DNA of 7,844 nt from DATAYF01 sp036272735 (GTDB taxonomy: Bacteria; Chloroflexota; Ktedonobacteria; Ktedonobacterales; Ktedonobacteraceae). Location of the stretch: contig DATAYF010000361.1 of the NCBI GenBank assembly GCA_036272735.1, forward strand, positions 1-7,844, read 5' to 3'. This document shows, one piece after another, positions 6,355 to 7,844 of the stretch. How positions within the stretch are numbered: position 1 is the first letter of the stretch; each line of letters starts with the position of its first letter. The translations under genes were made by a program, and so were the position numbers. The notes beneath the pieces are model-generated. The model had not been told where the DNA came from. It made no database searches and was given only the letters and a program-made list of their open reading frames with translations.

Positions 6355-7590
6355 TTACGCCTTCTCTTCTGCTACAGTGTCCCTGGGCTGCTTAATCAGG
6401 CCTGGTGTGCGTGCCCCAGGTATACTCCGCTCTTGATCCCGCAAATGCTCGCCCAGACGCTCATTACGGAAACGCTGATTAAAGGTCTTATAAAGCTGGC
6501 GCAGGCGCCTGATATCCATTTTCTTGCCGCTATCATAGAATTCTAACGCCACTTCGCCTATCGACCAGGTAGCGGCTCCGGCGATAGCTCCGGCCACAAA
6601 ATCACCACCGAACGGCACCGCTTTCGCAGCTTGCTCCGCCAGCAGACGCAGACCTAACCCACCAGCCAGCGTCGCCACAAGCTCGCGAGCATGCAACATC
6701 GCATTGGTACTATCCAAAGGCTCACCATAGAGCGCAGCCAGGCGCAGCACCAGCCGAATTTGTATGCCCAGCAAAATGGGAATGTCGATAAACGGAATAG
6801 GCTCCAAACCAGCGGCCAGGCTGAGTAGCGTTGAGCTGCGAATAATACGCTGCGCGGCCTCGCGACGGAAGCGCGGTAGCTCGCGACCAATAGTTAGTGC
6901 CGCTTCTGGGCTGGCATCGATCACGGCCGGAAGCAGTTCTTCGACGATATTTGCGCCGGTCTTCGCCGAAATGGGGATCACGCCATACGCTTCAAGAAGA
7001 ATCGCAACCTCGGTGGCATACTGATCGCCCGCGTCCTGACCTTGCAGGGTATCGACTTTATTCACCGCGATGATCGTTGGCTTATTCAACTTCTTGATCG
7101 AAGCGTACAGCTCCCGATCTTGCTCTTGTAAACCTCTTGACGCATCCAATAAGAAGACGACCACACTGGCCTGATCCATGCCGCTTTCCATCACGTCTGG
7201 TAAGTGTCCAGGGGTATCCACCAGCGTGAAGGGACCAAAATCGGTCTGCACCAGCGTCTTGGTTGTACCAGCCTCGGCAGAAGCAGGTGATACCATCTGT
7301 CCAATAATTTTATTGAACAGGGTGCTTTTGCCGGTGTTCGGCTGACCAACGATCACTACCTTATTATCTAATGCTTCCTGTACCTCGGCCTGTACCTGCT
7401 TCCAGTTGACGACCTTCATAAAATTCTGCACCATGTTGATATTAGACGGGAGATTTTTCACCAGGCTAAGACCAACCGATTGCAGAGAGCGCGGCCTCGT
7501 CACGGGGCGCGTGATACTTTCGACTACGTCCTTCTTGAGTCGCTTTTGTTCTTCGCTCTCACCAGAATATCTAGATTTCTTCGTAGCCAC
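6355..7590 (-). CDS. Era/TrmE-like GTPase with C-terminal DUF697 (YcjF-type) domain
   Basis: With the GTG start at 7588-7590 the product has 411 residues. A basic, coiled N-terminus (1-75) leads to a small GTPase domain: G1 GQPNTGKST (82-90), G2 AGTT (107-110), G3 DTPG (125-128), G4 NKVD (177-180) and G5 SAK (208-210), all intact. Residues about 250-352 form a hydrophobic, helical, Gly/Ala-rich region (LEPIPFIDIPILLGIQIRLV and following) typical of DUF697, probably membrane-associating. The end is polar and basic. Era/TrmE-like GTPases act in ribosome or tRNA maturation or at membranes; the exact role of DUF697 fusions is not settled. An in-frame ATG at 7647 would add 19 residues, but it has no ribosome binding site, while AAGGA (7600-7604) is well placed for the GTG. 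It heads a probable transcript with the zincin-like gene. Confidence 0.92.
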   Translation of the reverse strand: MATKKSRYSGESEEQKRLKKDVVESITRPVTRPRSLQSVGLSLVKNLPSNINMVQNFMKVVNWKQVQAEVQEALDNKVVIVGQPNTGKSTLFNKIIGQMVSPASAEAGTTKTLVQTDFGPFTLVDTPGHLPDVMESGMDQASVVVFLLDASRGLQEQDRELYASIKKLNKPTIIAVNKVDTLQGQDAGDQYATEVAILLEAYGVIPISAKTGANIVEELLPAVIDASPEAALTIGRELPRFRREAAQRIIRSSTLLSLAAGLEPIPFIDIPILLGIQIRLVLRLAALYGEPLDSTNAMLHARELVATLAGGLGLRLLAEQAAKAVPFGGDFVAGAIAGAATWSIGEVALEFYDSGKKMDIRRLRQLYKTFNQRFRNERLGEHLRDQERSIPGARTPGLIKQPRDTVAEEKA

Positions 7591-7599
7591 GACTATATT

Positions 7600-7606
7600 T
7601 CCTTCC
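7600..7606 (-). promoter_or_regulatory. Ribosome binding site that fixes the GTPase start
   Basis: GGAAGGA on the - strand lies 9 nt before GTG at 7590. The longer reading frame from ATG at 7647 would translate straight through this site, and its added residues (MILFCSERSRHFTREGNIV) show no domain or signal-peptide character. Confidence 0.7.
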
Positions 7607-7673
7607 CTGGTAAAATGTCTTGAGCGTTCGCTGCAAAACAGAATCACCTACTACTAGTATACTTCTGATTTGG

Positions 7674-7703
7674 ATTATAGCCCCCCATTGATAGTAGAGG
7701 CAA
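7674..7703 (-). promoter_or_regulatory. Candidate sigma-70-type promoter for the GTPase operon
   Basis: On the - strand TTGCCT (7698-7703) and TATAAT (7674-7679) are separated by 18 bp. The -35 matches the consensus at four of six bases and the -10 at all six. Transcription would begin near 7667, giving a leader of about 77 nt to the GTG start. A second -10-like hexamer, TATACT at 7656-7661, has no matching -35. Confidence 0.5.
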
Positions 7704-7737
7704 CCAAAGAGATAACACCATACTATAAGGAATACGA

Positions 7738-7842
7738 TTAACCCCTATCTAAGGTACGATTAATATACTCCTTCAGATACCATTCAGTCACCTCTATAGA
7801 ATTCTCACTCAGCACAACCCCGCGCCACGACCTTTTTCGCTT
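7738..7842 (-). CDS. C-terminal fragment of an unidentified protein
   Basis: Reading leftward from the right edge, one frame stays open for 34 codons and ends in TAA (7738-7740); the other two - strand frames stop within the first 13 codons. The tail starts basic (KRKRSW), then has a strand-like GVVLSENSIEV and an amphipathic helix TEWYLKEYINRTLDRG. That looks like a real protein end, but I do not recognise the family and the fragment is short, so a chance open frame is possible. It lies just upstream of the GTPase promoter in the same direction, and I see no clear terminator hairpin between them. Confidence 0.45.
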   Translation of the reverse strand, partial: KRKRSWRGVVLSENSIEVTEWYLKEYINRTLDRG

Positions 7843-7844
7843 GA

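Noticed and set aside
6088..6546. A 152-codon + strand open frame across the GTPase/zincin junction
   Set aside because: It runs antisense to both genes and its product shows no recognisable motif.
7733..7762. Direct repeat TACGATTA at 7733-7740 and 7755-7762
   Set aside because: Only two 8-bp copies in AT-rich sequence, one inside a probable coding end; too short to argue for an operator or attachment site.

Overview
The window looks like ordinary chromosome from a mid-GC bacterium with Shine-Dalgarno-led genes. The gene types seen (a GTPase with a DUF697-like tail, a zincin-like protein, a TyrA without an ACT domain, an ArsB-type carrier next to a Usp protein, and a possible LanM-like fragment) would fit Chloroflexota, perhaps Ktedonobacteria. 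That placement is an inference from general resemblance; no marker gene fixes it.

Layout: two gene sets converge. On the + strand, from the left edge to about 4476, five tightly spaced genes read rightward and look like one operon. They are the C-terminal tail of an unidentified protein (3-155, faintly like a class II lanthipeptide synthetase), a small tail-anchored protein with a possible PH-like fold (163-633), a cytosolic S9-family serine peptidase with a beta-propeller (665-2614), an ArsB-type arsenite/anion carrier (2627-3937) and a UspA-family protein (3958-4476). Gaps are 7, 31, 12 and 20 nt. On the - strand, reading leftward, are the tail of an unidentified gene (7738-7842), an Era/TrmE-like GTPase with a DUF697-type C-terminus (6355-7590 with the corrected start), a zincin-like protein whose HExxH motif is broken (5564-6352), and prephenate dehydrogenase tyrA (4609-5484).

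The two sets meet at a 59-nt, almost perfect inverted repeat (4536-4594) in the 132-nt gap between the usp and tyrA stop codons. It probably serves as a terminator for both sides. Candidate promoters are visible on the - strand before the GTPase gene and before tyrA. The promoter of the + strand operon lies outside the window.

I see no mobile element, CRISPR array, tRNA or rRNA, and no clear new defence or biosynthetic system. The points most worth a second look are the degenerate zincin coupled to a GTPase, the long palindrome, the ArsB-Usp pair without other ars genes, and the small membrane-anchored protein ahead of the peptidase.
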